64,000 bases of DNA from Mallotus nudiflorus (GCA_947683625.1 CANTUR010000538.1:1364001-1428000), one strand, 5' to 3'. Shown: positions 11,705 to 25,205, counted from the stretch's first letter. The notes: a model not told the origin generated them from the letters alone. Numbers and translations: made by a program.

Positions 11705-12600
11705 AGTAACCTTTTTAGTCTTCTTACCTTCATGCTTATTATTGAAGCCTCTAGTTTTGAGGAATTTTACTTTCTCAAGAACTTCTTGAAGTTCCTTGTG
11801 AGCATGGCAATATCACAATCTCCATCACTAGAATCTTTAAGGCTTTCTTCTTTACTATCATCTAGTAAAGTTTTTAATGCAATGCTCTTTTTCTTCTTTT
11901 CTTTCTCTTCTTGTCTATCTCCTTTTTGCTTTATTGTAAGCTCATATATAATAAGCTTTCCCATAAGCATATTGATTAAAAGAGTTAAGAGGTCTTAAGC
12001 CTCCTTAATTGAAGTAACTTAAGATTCCTTCTTCTTAAGTAGGATTCTTAGAATCTTGTTGTTTACTTCTTCCTTGGAGAAATATTTTCCAAGTTTCTTG
12101 AGGGTGGTAAGAAAGGCAATGAGGTGATTAGTCATCTCCATAATTGATTCTTAAGGCTTCATTTTGAAGAGTCCATATTCATACATATGAAGTTGAACCT
12201 TATTTCTTCTTACTTGCACATTGCCTTCATAATAGTTCTCCAAGGTCTCCTACATTTCCTTAGTCGAAATGAAATGTTGAAGTTTGTCTCCTTCTTATTT
12301 TATTATGGAAGAGACTAAAGTGATCATTGCCTTTTTATTTTTGTGATTTTCTTCCTTTTTTATCATTGTTCCATTGACTTCTTGCTATGATAGTTTCTAC
12401 ACCATCAATGGTAGCTTTGGGTGATTCCCAACCTTTTAGGATAACATCCCAAAGTTTAATGGGATCACTAACTAAATATAACTCCATTTTGAACTTCTAA
12501 TAAGGATAGTTACTACCATTAAAGAATGGTCTAGGTGAAGAAAAATTTTAAAATTTACTCCCTATAATCTTGTATTCTAACAATTAAGTTCCTAGAATTC
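11705..12600 (-). pseudogene. Copia gag, N-terminal half (SIRE/Maximus-like), broken
   Basis: Minus-strand reading starts near 12500 (MELYLVSDPIKLWDVI). It passes METLENYYEGNVQVRRNK, LHMYEYGLFKMKP and a LLINMLMGKLIIYEL block, and reaches MLTRNFKKFLRK near 11767. This is the UBN2-type Gag of copia elements with at least four stops or shifts. It continues across the 7.4 kb insertion into 4300-3078. The sequence lies directly after the PBS, as expected. Confidence 0.75.
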
Positions 12601-12614
12601 AAGCTCTAATACCA
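12601..12614 (-). other. Primer binding site of the copia element
   Basis: On the minus strand TGGTATTAGAGCTT differs by one base from the initiator-methionine tRNA complement TGGTATCAGAGC over the first 12 bases. It lies 2 bases inside the LTR end at 12617. Confidence 0.75.
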
Positions 12615-12616
12615 AA

Positions 12617-13516
12617 TGAAAGTGCCCTAGAAGGGGGTGAATAGGGCTAATGAAAAATTAAAAGAATTTAGTAAGCAATAAAAAAGAATTAAGAGGGAGG
12701 AATAATGAACATAAGAATTTAAGAAGTTTGGATTCTCAATAATCTTACATCTTTACCTAACTTATCACCAAGTTAGGATTTTGAATCACCACAATCTATT
12801 CCCCTAGATTAATTCTTACAACCAGAGTTTCAAGCTCAACTCAAACCTTACAACTTGAGTTTTCAAGACTTACTCAAAAATTAATTCACAAGTGTTTTCA
12901 AGGCTCATACTTAAATTGAAATCCCAAGTGTTTTAATGGTTAAACACTTAAACCAATTCCTTTAGAATAGAATCTCACTTCCCTTTTCTTAATCCCAGAA
13001 AATAAAAGAATAAGAATTTCTATTCTAACACTCACCCAACTATCATAAGAGTTATACAAATACACAAATGATTTAAGAGAGTTTTTAGAGCTCAATTAAA
13101 TGGTTAAAAGAGTATAGTGAATAAATAAGTTTCTTAACCTCAAAATGAACTTCAGAGGTTGTTTATATACTTAAGCAATTCAATTATACCTATTAGAAGT
13201 TATAATTTCATTCCCAATAATTTAAAACTTTATTTAAATGAAATTTGATCTTTTGAGCTGTAATTAGCTTGGTCCTAGTCGAGATATTATCAGTCCTAGT
13301 TGGAATGCTTAAAAGATAGCCATTTGTAGCTGTTTTATTTAAATTTTTGACTGGTCCTAGGCATTATCCTAGTTGAGACATGGATCGGGATGGGTTCTGA
13401 AATTTTTCTTCAAAGTTAAATCACTGAGGTCCCAATCGAGTCACTTTTATCCCAGTAGGTTGTCTAGTCTCGAGTGGTGTCCCGATCAAAACACTGCTTG
13501 GGACTGGTTCTGGAAA
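12617..13516 (-). repeat. 5' LTR of the copia element, part next to the PBS
   Basis: The LTR ends (minus strand) with GGGCACTTTCA at 12617, preceded by CTATTCACCCCC, typical of SIRE-type LTR ends. It runs right to 13516, where the solo LTR copy 2 interrupts it. No gene is seen. Confidence 0.65.
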
Positions 13517-16500
13517 TGTCACGACCCAAAACAGGGGCCATGACCGGCGCTAGGGAACGGGAATTCTTTCGAATCCGGAACCCGTAGCAAGCCTAAAATA
13601 AAATAAATCATGCAATAATAACAATAACCATATAATATGCAGCGGAAATAAAAAATCATAATATCATAATATCATCCATATCAACTGGATTAATTCAAAA
13701 CTCATCTCATCACATAAATGTATAATCTTTAATACAAATCCAGTTTCAATATAATACATCTCTTTAAAATAAAGTACATGAAATCCAACACTTTAATTCA
13801 CAACTACTGCAGTGTCTAGATAAAATAAATAAGACTCAAGTAGACAATTTACATAAAGAAGCCGGGGCGGAAGAAATCTGGCGTATCGACCTGCTACTGA
13901 GGTCTGAAGAAGTTGACTCTCCTGAAAAATAGTCAACAGAGCGGAGTCAGACCTCACTGAGTGAATTACTATAATATATATACATACACACCTAATGATA
14001 ATGCATACAATCAACAGTATATATATATCTAATATATATACAGGCAAATACACACAAATGCAGAAAATCATTTTATATGTTTTATTGAAAATCATCTTTT
14101 ATGAAGGATCACATAGAACCCTAGAATATCGTAACCTCAGAAAATAGTGTTAAACAACACTCAAGCCATACAGGCTCACTTATTCCAAATATATCCACTT
14201 AATCCATTTAGACAGTAGACTGGCCCCGAGACACTAAGTCAACCGAGCTCCAGCAGTCTGACTGCCAGTGTGATTGGCCCCGAGACACTTGGTCAGCCGA
14301 GCTCCAGCAATCACACCTCTAAACCACATCTCACATATATCAATAATCACATCAAATCAATATCCACAGTTAGTTAGTATTATAGCCTAAAGCTATAGGC
14401 GTACCGGTACGTACTCGGTCCTAGTGATGCCCACTAGGTAGCACGTTCTATTGATATCCTTCATTAATAATATAAATCATTCATTCACAATAAATGATGC
14501 ATGAATGTAAATGAAACAACAATATAAACCATATATATACCGAAAATATACCAAACATAAACCAGGTATATTTTGAGTATATATATGTCAAATAAATTCA
14601 ATCAAATCATGAATTAAACTAAAAATATATTTAAAAACATTTTAAATATATTTTATTAACAAAACATGTATATAATTTATTATATACCAAAAATATACCA
14701 AAAATATACTTGAATATAAATCACATTATTTATGCATATTCAGTCAAAATAAAACATGCATTTTCTAAATCATGCATCCTAAGCATATATATATAATATA
14801 GTAACTCACCTAATGCGCTCCACGAGACAGGTCCGACGGGCCTGGTCCACTAGCCCTCGGTCTCGGCGCAACTAAACAAGCAATAAATAATCGACATTAG
14901 AATAAACCTAACAGAAATCCTAGAATTCAATCTAGAGTATTAAAATACGAAAACAGAATTAGGGTTCGACTGGATATCATGTTTTACGAGAATTCTACCG
15001 AAAATCCGGCAGAACCTCCCCTGTAAAACGGACATCTCTCTACTCAAAAGAGTAGAGTCGACCCTGCAAAGAAACACACTTCGAAATACAAGCTCAACAA
15101 AAATCCACAACCCCTCGGTCGGACTCCAGACTACAATCTGTCGACCGGGGTCCACAAACACAGAATAATTCCAGATATAACAAAAATATCCTTAAATCAT
15201 AGAAATACATTTTCATAGGTAGAAATTACATATTTAACCTTGAAACACTATAAAAACCGATTAAAACTCATTTTATTAGAAAAACCGTATATTATATATA
15301 TAATTGAAAATAATTCACGAAAAATAGTTTTAATTAGTTAAAAATACCAAATATTTTGTAGAAATCATTTTTATACCTTAAATAACTAATAAAACCAATT
15401 AAATTACATTTTTAGACAATTTAGGGTAAAATTACCAAAATACCCCTATATATTTAAATATACTTAAATTACTTCAAAAATTCACCAAAAATCATACAAT
15501 TATCCAAAATTAATTTTCTCAACATATTTATCAATAATATCAATAATTAAACCCAATTAACCAATTAAATTCAATTTAAAACACAATTAACCTAATTTTT
15601 CCAGAATTCCATAAACTTCAATAATTCAAAATAAATACTTCGAAATTCATAAAAAATTCCAAATAAATTCCTATAATTCATTTCAACACCTAATTCAACC
15701 ATAAACTCAAATTTCATAATTTAAATAATTAATTCCCGAAAATTAGAAAATAATATTAAAATATTCAAAAATACCCAAAAATCCAAAAAATCTCCAAAAA
15801 TTCTACAAAAATTTATACATGAAGATTAAGCTACTAGGAACAACATTTGTGAAGGAAGTTTCCATGAATCAATCAATTCGAAGCTCAAAAAAATCAAAAA
15901 CCCTAGTAGGCGGAAATTTACAAATCGAAAACTAAGCAATTCTAGACCATTTTAGCTCAAACCAAAGCTAGAATCACACTCACCGGAGCTCAAGGAGAAG
16001 AAAGAGACCGGCGGTGTCAAAAACGGTGGCCGGAATCGGCGTGATCGACGGTGGATCGATTTTCGACTTCTCCGGCCAAAATCGATCTCCAGACGCCGGA
16101 AACGGCCTCCTCAGGTGGCGGAATTGGTCGGGGAAGACGGTGGCACACCGGATGGCACACCCACGGTGAAGGAACGGCACGGCAGCGACCGGAAATGGAG
16201 AAGGGAGAATCGGGAGGAAGAAGGAGACTCGGGGGGCAAAATGGTAATTTTCCAAACTTGTTGATTTTTGACAAATATATGTATATATATATACTTTATA
16301 CTATATATTAAAATAATATTAAATTACACACATCAAATATACACCACACACATAAAATATTAATATTTTAATAATTTATACTAAATAAAATTAATTAAAT
16401 AACAATAAAACAAATAAATACTTAATAAAACATTAGGGTAATAATAAACCCTAATTAAATAATTATACACACACAGGCTTTATTTAATAATTTAAAAATA

Positions 16501-16752
16501 TGTATGAGTTCATGCAAGTCCGTAAATACATCTAAAATAATTAATGATACATTGTTTACGTGAAAATTTCCCCGGAAATGCAAGTCTCGGGAAAATTTTA
16601 CGTGAAACACTGAAAATAATATACAGTAATTAAAATAGGTTTAAAATACATATTAACTCGTAAAAATATCATATAATGTACAGAGATTATTAACACTGCA
16701 TATCCCGGTACAGTGTAAAAAATATTTTAAAAACACGGGATATTACAGGAAA
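13512..16752 (-). mobile_element. Solo LTR, long LTR family copy 2, with target duplication
   Basis: The LTR itself is 13517-16747 (3231 bp). In element orientation (minus strand) it runs from TGTAATATCCCG to GGTCGTGACA. The flanks are a perfect 5-bp duplication GGAAA at 13512-13516 and 16748-16752. No internal region is present, so it is a solo LTR left by recombination between two LTRs. A GC-rich block at 15990-16240 gives overlapping open frames on both strands; these are not conserved as protein and are rejected as genes. Conserved inverted repeats are listed in the findings. Confidence 0.9.
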
Positions 16753-16859
16753 ATTGATAGAAGCTTAAGTAATTTCATCCTAGGCAGGACTGCCATGTCC
16801 TAATCCATGTCCTAGTTGAGACTAGACTCGGGAATGGTATTGGTTGTAGAAGTCCAAAT
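16753..16859 (-). repeat. 5' LTR of the copia element, outer remainder
   Basis: About 100 bp continue the sequence seen left of the solo LTR: the CTAG-rich text CCATGTCCTAGTTGAG resembles TGTCTAGTCTCGAG at 13473. It is cut off by the LINE that starts near 16860. The exact junction is uncertain. Confidence 0.5.
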
Positions 16860-17741
16860 GGAGATAGTTAAAATTTGGAGATAGAAATACGTTTTACTTT
16901 GACACTTCTAGCATTATAAAATGCAAATTTAATAGAATTGATTCTTTGAAAGGGAATAGAGTTTGGATTTCGAATCTTAATGCTATAAAACAATTTGCTT
17001 GAAACTATTATGTTTCCTATTTTAAAAGAAAGTACAGCTACCGATATAGTTAGGGAGGTGAACATAGAAGAGGTGAGGAGAGCTATGTTTAGTATGACCC
17101 CTTATAAAGCCCCAAGACCTAATGGCTTGAAACCTATTTTCTACCAAAGTTAGTGGGATATGGTTAGTAGAAGTGTTTTTACAATGGTAAATCAATTTTT
17201 CAAAACTAGAACCTTGGATGAAAGACTTACTGAAACCTTGATTGTTCTTATCCCAAAAGGTTTCTCATCCTTATAATATGATATGGCTAAGACTAATTAG
17301 CCTTTATAATATTTCTTACAAGGTTTTAATAAAGATTATTGCTAATAGAATCAAGCCCCATATGGAGTTCCTTATGAATTAGACCCAAAGCAGTTTTGTT
17401 CCAGGGAGATTGATAACAAATAATATAATTTTTTCTTAACAGATGGTGAATTCTATAAGGAGATGGACTCGAAAGAAAGGTATGATAGTAATCAAGGTTT
17501 ATTTGGAAAAGGCCTATGATAGAGCTTCATTTCTTATTGCTAGTGGTATTCATCAAACCTTGGTGGATCGGATTATGACTTGTGTTAATTCTATTAGTAT
17601 AAATTTCGTTTGGAATGGGACACTTACTTAAAATTTTACCCTTTCTAGAGGCATTCGACAAGGGGACTCTATCTCCCCATTTATTTTTATGCTATGTATA
17701 GAGTGCTTGTCTTATCTTATTAAATCTCTTAAAAGTAGTGG
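16860..17741 (+). pseudogene. L1-type LINE ORF2, 5' part of reverse transcriptase
   Basis: Plant L1 motifs appear in order through several frameshifts: NRIDSLKGN (about 16930), EEVRRAMFSM and YKAPRPNGLKPIFYQ (17070-17140), ISLYNISYKVLIKIIANRIK (about 17300-17360), QSSFVPGRLITNNII (about 17390), EKAYDRASF (about 17510) and SRGIRQGDSISPFIF (about 17650). The endonuclease domain is absent, so the copy is 5'-truncated. The domain continues at 33836 after the 16 kb element B; reading passes from LIKSLKSSG into KWKYVRLG across the target duplication. Confidence 0.85.
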
Positions 17742-19562
17742 TGTCATACCTCGAATTCGACTATCCCCAAAAAGGCCCAATGATGAAATAAATCCTTGAG
17801 ATGACTAAACTCTGCTCGTTCGTAACACCTCTAAAGTGTGCAACCTTAAAACACATAATCAACCCCACCAGTGTGCAAAATTAATCACTAAGCCATTAAG
17901 TTGTGCCCTGACCTTGTGAAATACAAATTATTAGAACAACGAGAGGTTTTATTACAAGAAAACTCCTCTCAGAATACTCAGCTTATTAGGCCGGTGTGCA
18001 TTTCGTTAGACCGAGACCTAGCTTTATGAAAAATGGAAATCGATTTTGATAAAATGGACTTTAGAAACATATACTGAAGGCCTCAAAACCTCTGGAAGTG
18101 GTCCCAAAATGGTCCAACATAACCCGAGTATCAGCGCGTATCACTCAAAAGTGTGCGTAAACACCCCTTAGTGTCATGTGCTAAAATCAAAGATGAATTT
18201 GGAAAAACAAACTCTGGAAATGTGTCCGAAAGGCCCAAAAACCTTAGGAACTAACCTTAAAACAACACACATAGAACCTGGGAAGAGCGCATAAAGCATC
18301 GAAGTATGCATGAAAATGTGCACACTGTGCGTGGCCATGCGCACTTAGCATGGCCATGTGCAAAAATCTACTTCTACACGCATGACCATGCCTACATCAC
18401 CCCATTCTACACATTTTTTCCTATAAATAGACCCCTCTACACCCTATTTTGGAAGGGGAAGAAAGTGAAGACACACACACTTAAAAGTCAATCTGATCAA
18501 AGGCGTGGAAATCCCTCTCCGTATAGTTTTTGCTCTCCCATAGCCTTTCACTTAGGATGTTAGATCCTTTTTTCCACCAAACCAGCCTCATCTTTATCAA
18601 AGCACACTTCAAAGGTATACAATCTAGCATTATTCTACTATCATTTTGAAACTCTTGACGAGGACAACTTGATAATCTCTCAAAGCTAAAGCTTTCAAGC
18701 TCACACAAGCTTAGTTGAGTCTAAGAACCACATAATTATTTTAGCATGTTTATTTTATTATATTAGATTTTATTTTACTATCACCAGCATTTGTGAATAC
18801 TATTGTGCTTATGTGGTGAGACTAGCAATTTTGCATGCTATGTGAATAATATACGCTTTATTATGCTCATTTCATATCATCATTCTACATCCACTATTTC
18901 TGAAATCATGAAATCACATCATAAATATTACTAATGTGAAAAAGTTCATTTCCCATAATAGAGTCATCATGCTCTTGGTACAGTGATGACCTCATGCATT
19001 CTTTATATTATCATCATCATAGCATAAATATTAACTGCAAACATGATCATCTTATCAATCATTGAGCAAACTGTGTAAATGGTTGTGTTATTCTTGTAGA
19101 TCAATCATACTAGATTTATCTTTCCATAACTTTCCCTTTTTTACATGTATTTTTATTAAGAAAGAGATGTAATAAAACTTTCAGCTTTATTATCTTATAC
19201 TATCTGATGTATTGTGTGAATGTTATATAAATTGTCATCACCAAAACTAGGGTGTTGCCATAGCTATACATTGAATATTGTATAATGAGAAATAGTAAAA
19301 AAGTAGATATAATCTCCCGAACTCAAAAATCTTTGTTAGGGACAATACTCACTGAGTGACCCGATGTTGTCCCTTTCTTTTCCTGATTTTCTAAAAATCG
19401 AATGGCGACTCCACAAAATAAAAAGCATCTTGTACCCCTCGAGACCAATCATTTGTCCTTATTTAATAAAGTTGTCATGTCCCTCAAAAATGGAAAGACC
19501 CGCTACACTGCCTAACAAAGTAACAAAAAACCACAACAATAAAACTACAACAGTCACTCACA
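17742..19562 (+). repeat. 5' LTR of element B
   Basis: 1821 bp, starting TGTCATACCTCGAATTCG and ending CACTCACA. It matches 31995-33835 along its length. The part near 18310-18400 is rich in repeated GTGGCCATGCGCAC-like words, and CTATAAATAGA at 18421 is a plausible TATA box. Open frames at 18306-18563, 18481-18708 and 19364-19588 lie in the LTR and show no protein motif. Confidence 0.85.
18421..18431 (+). promoter_or_regulatory. Candidate TATA box in the 5' LTR of element B
   Basis: CTATAAATAGA lies about 680 bp into the LTR. The diverged 3' LTR has CCATAAATAAA at the matching place (about 32683). This is inference from sequence alone. Confidence 0.4.
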
Positions 19563-19563
19563 A

Positions 19564-19581
19564 TGGCAACTCCACTGGGGA
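19564..19581 (+). other. Primer binding site of element B
   Basis: TGGCAACTCCACTGGGGA begins one base after the 5' LTR. It resembles the arginine-tRNA complement used by Tat/Ogre elements (TGGCGACTCCGCTGGGGA, recalled, not looked up), with two differences. Confidence 0.7.
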
Positions 19582-20950
19582 CTTCTAAGTAAGAGGGATA
19601 AACTCGAAAATGACTATTTCTCATTATGTAATACTCAATCGTATAGAGCCCCTCACTACTGCATTTACACTACACATCACACATGCTCCACTTGTCCCTA
19701 AAAGTCTTGATAATACTAAATAACATTGCCACTATGATTCCACTCAAGTCACGGAGCGACGAAGATATGGTATTATCACCTTTAGTGTTTACTTGTGCAT
19801 TCACCGAACTCATCTGACCAGAGTCTATAACCCAAGTCCTTAAAAGGGGTGACCAAGTTATCAAAAGAATGTTAGACTCACTAACCAAAGTCCATATCCC
19901 TAGTCATATAGGGGCATTCTCACGAAAGGAACCCTTAGCCTTTCACCTTGACTTAGCTCACGAAGATGAACCAATAGTAACATCCACTAGGATTCCACCA
20001 AGCTATGCATGCTATCCTTATCCTAACGTTGTCCGTTTGACATGATATTTATAAATGAAATAACCCTCCTAGTGTCTATCATTGAATGACATCGTAATTC
20101 CAGTTTTTATAGAAAAATTATGCTCAAGACCACGTGATTCTCATCTACTTCGTGTGAGCCCAAAGCATAAGGGATGATAAGAATCATGTACCTCAACTTG
20201 AATAGTCTATGCAAACTAACAAATAATGACATCCCTTGATGATAGAACCTACGAGATGTCGTCCATTTATCCTTATCAGATCGAATGGATGGGTTAGGAA
20301 CACAACTAGATTGTGAACCTTTATGTCAGCAAAATCAAACTGTAAACTATCAAATGATACTTTCATGACTCCCAGTAAATGTATCAAATATCAATATGGG
20401 GGTAAAAACTCATACTCCCTTTGATTGACCTTAGTCCTATACATATAGGTGCATACGGTCTTTGGAGATCATTTGAAGCCCAACAATTGACCCTCACATT
20501 GACATCGTATGATTACCTCAAGCATATTTGAGTATCGTTCCTTAGTTTAACCTTTGGTTTTGACTAACATAAATTGAAATAGTCTAGTTTTGAGAGCGGA
20601 ACTATAGTTCCCTGATGACTATAGGTTCAAAACCCACCTAGGAAAGAGACTGAATGACCTCGTGGACAAATAAGGTTGGAAGCGAGAACTTGCTTATGCT
20701 TGTTTTGTTCACTGTGTAAGAAAACTAACCAGCTTTAATCATTCATACATCACATACATGTAGATAGCACGTACTAACCATTATTTCTTACAGGAACAAT
20801 CATTTTTCCATCATAGGATTTTTGCATCCACTCCATGCATACATGCTTACCCTTTTCTTTTGTACGCATACGTCATGCATTCATTTAGCTAACCCTAATA
20901 AATGCATAGGAATACGACATTCAAATATAAGTGACTGTGAGGATACCTCC
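19582..20950 (+). other. Leader region of element B
   Basis: About 1.4 kb between PBS and gag. Ogre elements often carry an extra ORF1 here; I see none that can be read. The small open frames are not convincing. The same sequence, reversed, occurs at 62310-63141 in B'. Confidence 0.5.
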
Positions 20951-22560
20951 TGTTAGTAATTCAAAGACACGCTAAAAGAGGGGATCCAAAAGTTCCTCAC
21001 TGATGGTACCATAGCTAAAATCCTCCAAGCCTAAATCAAAGCCAAAAGTGCTCGAGATAGGAATAGCACACCACTTAATGAAGTATGTGCATCTGTTCAC
21101 CCTAGGGTAGATAAGGTAAAGGGAATTCCCCACACTCCAGTTCAAGCTTATGATGACAATGACTACCACCAAGATCTTAAGAATGCACTAAAAGCTATAA
21201 AAATTGCTAACATGACCAAGGCCAAATTGATAGGGGAGGTCAAACTATTAACCAACAGGATGGCTTAATTGGAATTTGCCTTCAAAGATAAAGGAACTCA
21301 TGGCTCCAAAAGCTCACTGACCTGGCACTATTCAAATATAAGCCGCTTCCATATGATTTTAAGCTACCGAACTTTGCTCAGTTTAATAGAATAGGAGATC
21401 CGAGGGTCCATCAAAGGTAATATGCTACCTTAATGGCTACCACAAAGCTTACAGAATCACAAATTATTCGATTCTTCTTCATATCACTAGAGGAAGGACA
21501 GAGGGCATGGCTCTTTAACCTTGAAAATGAAATAAAAAATAATTAGCTATTGCTAACTCAAAAGTTTATCAAGTTGTATGAATACAACACTAAGTTAGAC
21601 ATCACTCGAAGGGACCTTAAGACCATAAGGTAGAAACCCGATGAAGCTTTCTCTGATTATGTCACCAGATGGTAGGGAAAAATAATCAAGATGAGAAACC
21701 ATCCTCTCAAGGATGAACAAATAAAGATGATAATAAAAGGGGCACCACCATACTTCAAAAAATAGATTATCTTTGTTCATTATCCTAACTTTAGAGCTCT
21801 TCATCAGGTTGGGATCAGAATTGAGGATGAGGAACCTCAGTAAGCCAGAAACACTTTTCGCTGCAATACCCAACCAAACACCCAAAAATCCTTCACCCGA
21901 GCTGCAAAAATAAACATGATCCAACCCAACACCCAGAACTCACCATCTATCAATGCCATCAGACCACCAATAAAATTCTTAAACTTTAACCTCCCAATAT
22001 CCAAAGTATTCAAAAGGCTTCAACAAAAGAACCTCCTATAGCCATAAGAGCCTAGGCCTCTTTCAAACCCACTAACACCACAGATTAACTAAAACTTATT
22101 CTGCCACCTTAACCAAATGCTTGGCCACACCACTGAGACATGCATAACTCTCAAAAATGCAATCCAATACCTCATTGACTCTAAAAAAATTAATGTCCCA
22201 GAAAAATGACCTAGTATCAAGACCAATACTCTCCCAAACTATCAAAACATGCCTCCACCAACCATCAACATGATCTCCTCCAATCTACCAGAAGACCTTA
22301 TTGAAAAATCAATCCAAGAAACCTAAGATAAGCCCTTAGAAGACAAACCCTCAAATCCCATTCCCGAGCCTCATGATTCTAGTAAAGATGAGCAATGCCC
22401 TGCTACCTTTGAATACATCCCAATGCCTAAAAAATTCCTTCCCTCCTTGATGATGAAAAAAAAAAGCCAAGGATACATCTCTCTCTATGAATGGTAAAGT
22501 GATTTATTGCCCTTACTCATAAGAAGTAGACATAGAAAAAAATATCAGCAGTAACTAGGA
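20951..22560 (+). pseudogene. Gag of element B (Tat/Ogre type), broken
   Basis: Readable in pieces: GIPHTPVQAYDDNDYHQDL (about 21124), TKAKLIGEVKLLTNRMA (about 21215-21265), LEFAFKDKGTHGSKS, then PNFAQFNRIGDPRVH (about 21370), IRFFFISLEEGQRAWLFNL (about 21470), DEAFSDYVTRW (about 21640) and GAPPYFKK (about 21740). This is the Gag core of Tat elements, with no zinc knuckle. At least eight stops are seen. The matching B' region (62300-61000) carries the same blocks, for example VKLLANRMA. Confidence 0.75.
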
Positions 22561-23660
22561 AATGTAGGATTTACCAGGCCAGCCATTTGAGAAGTTCGAC
22601 TATGAAGTCAAGTGCACAGCACCTCCTGCTACCCATACACTCTTAGAAGATATAGTACCCTTAGGATGGGGAGAAGAATTTAACAACAAAGATGGGATGG
22701 TTAGTACTATTTGACTTAAAAACCTATAGATCATGGGGATAGACATATGGTACAACTCTGATGATCCTAAAATCATTATCTGAGACCAAAATAGTAGTAC
22801 AAAAGTAGATAAGCAAGCAGCTGAAAAGCCCTCACTAGCAGTTAATCATGCAACTCGTGGTGGGCGGGTATATCAACCTCTTGAGAAAGAGAAGGAACCC
22901 TCTAAAGAGAAAGAAGTAGTAACAGATCAAGCTCCGGTCAAAGAGGAAGACATTATCCTCAAATAGCTCAAGAAAACTTAGGCACAAGCTAGTATCTGGG
23001 ACCTACTCATGGCCTCTAAGAAGCACAAAGATGCCCTAGTAAGAGTACTAAATGAGCAAAGATGGCCACTGATGCCTCACCTTACGAGATGATAGCCTCT
23101 CTTCAGACAAGATTTACCCCTCCTTCCAATGCAATCACCTTTTCAGATGAAGATTTACCCCCTAAGGGAAGGGTCCACAATCACCCTCTCTTCATACAGG
23201 CAATTGTCAAAAGACCCCATGTGTTATGGTAGATGACGGGTATGCCATTAATGTTTGCTCCCCTTAAGTTGCTATATAAGTTCAGGATGAATGTTAAAAA
23301 TATGAAAGAATCCAATGTGGTCATATGAGCCTACGATGATTTAAAGAAGCCAATCATCGGCACTTTTAAAATAGTAGTTATAGTGGGAGATATCGAATCA
23401 AAAATAGAATTTACCATCTTGGACATCCCTCTGACTTTTGCCCTATTGTCAGGAAGACCTTCGTTCCACCCACTATAGGGCATACCTTCCACTGTGAATC
23501 AGAAGATCAAGTTCCTTCTCAATGGAAAGGTCCTTACCATCCCTGCTGAAACAAATAACATTTTTGCCTGTCTGAATATGGTCCCACCAAGATTCTAGGT
23601 TTCTGTGATAAATGATAGTTACTTTAATCCCAAAGTTGCTGCTATGATGAATAAGATGCA
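22561..23660 (+). pseudogene. Gag-protease linker and aspartic protease of element B, broken
   Basis: The linker reads AAEKPSLAVNHATRGGRVYQ (about 22820) and QASIWDLLMASKKHKDALV (about 22990-23040), as in other Tat polyproteins. The protease core follows. A VMVDDGYAINVC block (about 23223-23260) fits the active-site region, and IIGTFKIVV, DIPLTFALLSGRPSFHP and KIKFLLNGKVL follow to about 23540. Several frames are needed. It would process Gag-Pol. Confidence 0.65.
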
Positions 23661-24170
23661 ATATCTACCTAGAACAAGATTAGGAGGAATAAACACTTGA
23701 GTCACAGAATTCCCTAACTTCTGAGGATAGACCAACATAAATAGTCTAAGGTATGATCCTAAAAAGGATACTAGGGCTAAGAAATCAACCTCTTTTATGG
23801 CTGAAAGCTCAACCCAAGTCTATCAAGGACAAGCTAAGGAATGGATGAGCAATGGAATCAAGAAACTAGGGTTTGAGATCTTCAATGACACCCTCAAGGA
23901 GAAGCACATACCAAACATGATCACCCAGACTGACATCTGTGAGCTGATGAAAAACCTGGAGATGGAATCTAAAAGTGAAGTTATCAATCATGCCCAAGCT
24001 ACTACCATCCTCGAATCGAGCAATAATGACATCCTATTCAAAGACATTGTTAATGTTGATCTCTGTACTTTTTCTTTATTTGAAAATGATGATGTAATGA
24101 ACTCTAAAGTTAAGGCAATGTAATTGTTTGATGTCTTTCCTGATGGTAGTGTGCATTGCATTGATTAAAA
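23661..24170 (+). pseudogene. Protease-RT spacer protein segment of element B
   Basis: A 108-codon open segment at 23797-24123 (STQVYQGQAKEWMSNGIKK, then EIFNDTLKEKHIPN) lies between protease and RT. It has a close relative in B' at 59576-59076, so it is coding sequence inherited from the active element. No fold is recognised. Ogre elements splice an intron near this junction; I could not define one here. Confidence 0.6.
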
Positions 24171-25205
24171 CATTAGCATATTTGACATTCATTTTATATG
24201 TATAGAATCATTTAACATTGGCACGAAATCTAAACCACGCATTCTGCATATTTCAAAAGATATTACCCCTGAAGAGTGGAGAGAAATTAATAAAATATTC
24301 AAAAGTATTTGCCTGGATGTATGACAATATGCTTGGTATTGACAGAGACATTCCTCAATAATTCATTCCAACCAAAGAAGGGTGAAAATCAATAAAACAA
24401 AAACTGAGAAGACTTACACTAGAATGAGCCCAACTAGTGAAAAAGGACATCGAGAAATAAATCAAGGAAAAATTCCTAGAGGTAGTAGACTATCTAGAAT
24501 GGTTAACAAATATGGTGTCAATACTAAAGAAAAATGAAAGGGTTAGAATCTGCATCGACTACAAATATTTGAACAAGGCCTGCCCGAAGGATGATTTCCT
24601 ACTACCCCACATAGACATATTGGTTGACAGCACTGCCATATGTGCAATGTACTCCTTCATGGATAGATTCTTTAGGTTCAATCAAATCCTAATGGCCATT
24701 ATTGATAAAGTAAATACAGCTTCATAACAAAATGGGGTACTTACTACTACAGAGTAATGCCTTTTAGACTAAAGAATGTACGATAACCTACCAGAGGATG
24801 GCGACTAAAATGTTCTATGACATGATACACAAATAAGTGGAGGTATACATTGATGACATGATGGTCAAATTAAGAACCAGGGAAGAACACCCCTCTAATC
24901 ATAAAAAGTACAGTCTTAAGCTAAATCCAAAGAAATGCATATTCGGGGTTACTTCAATGTTGGGGTATGTTATCAGTCAAAATGGGATTGAAATGGATCC
25001 AAACTAAGTAAAAGCCATCACAGAGATACTAATGCTAAAAATAGAGCAAGAAATTAAAGGGTTTCTAGGGAAACTATAGTTCATCAGGAGATTCATCATT
25101 AAGTTAATAGCAATATGTTAACCGATATTCAAGCTACTCAGAAAAGATTAGTTGGTTGAATGGAACAAATAGTGTTAACTAGCATTTGCTAAGATCAGAA
25201 GCTAC
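24171..25205 (+). pseudogene. Reverse transcriptase of element B, broken
   Basis: Blocks: EEWREINKIFK (about 24270), the open segment 24512-24727 with RVRICIDYKYLNKACPKDDF and YSFMDRFFRFNQI, MATKMFYDMIHK (about 24795), the catalytic VEVYIDDMMVKLRTREEH (about 24840-24890), GYVISQNGIEMDPN (about 24965) and FIRRFIIKLIAIC. The catalytic YIDD is kept. Stops and shifts elsewhere disable it. Confidence 0.8.

Noticed and set aside
15980..16311. Three overlapping open frames on both strands in a GC-rich block
   Set aside because: The block belongs to solo LTR copy 2. The same block in copies 3 and 4 has different frames, so the open frames are composition effects.
16868..17065. 65-codon minus-strand open frame
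   Set aside because: Lies opposite the start of the LINE coding text (NRIDSLKGN region); shadow.
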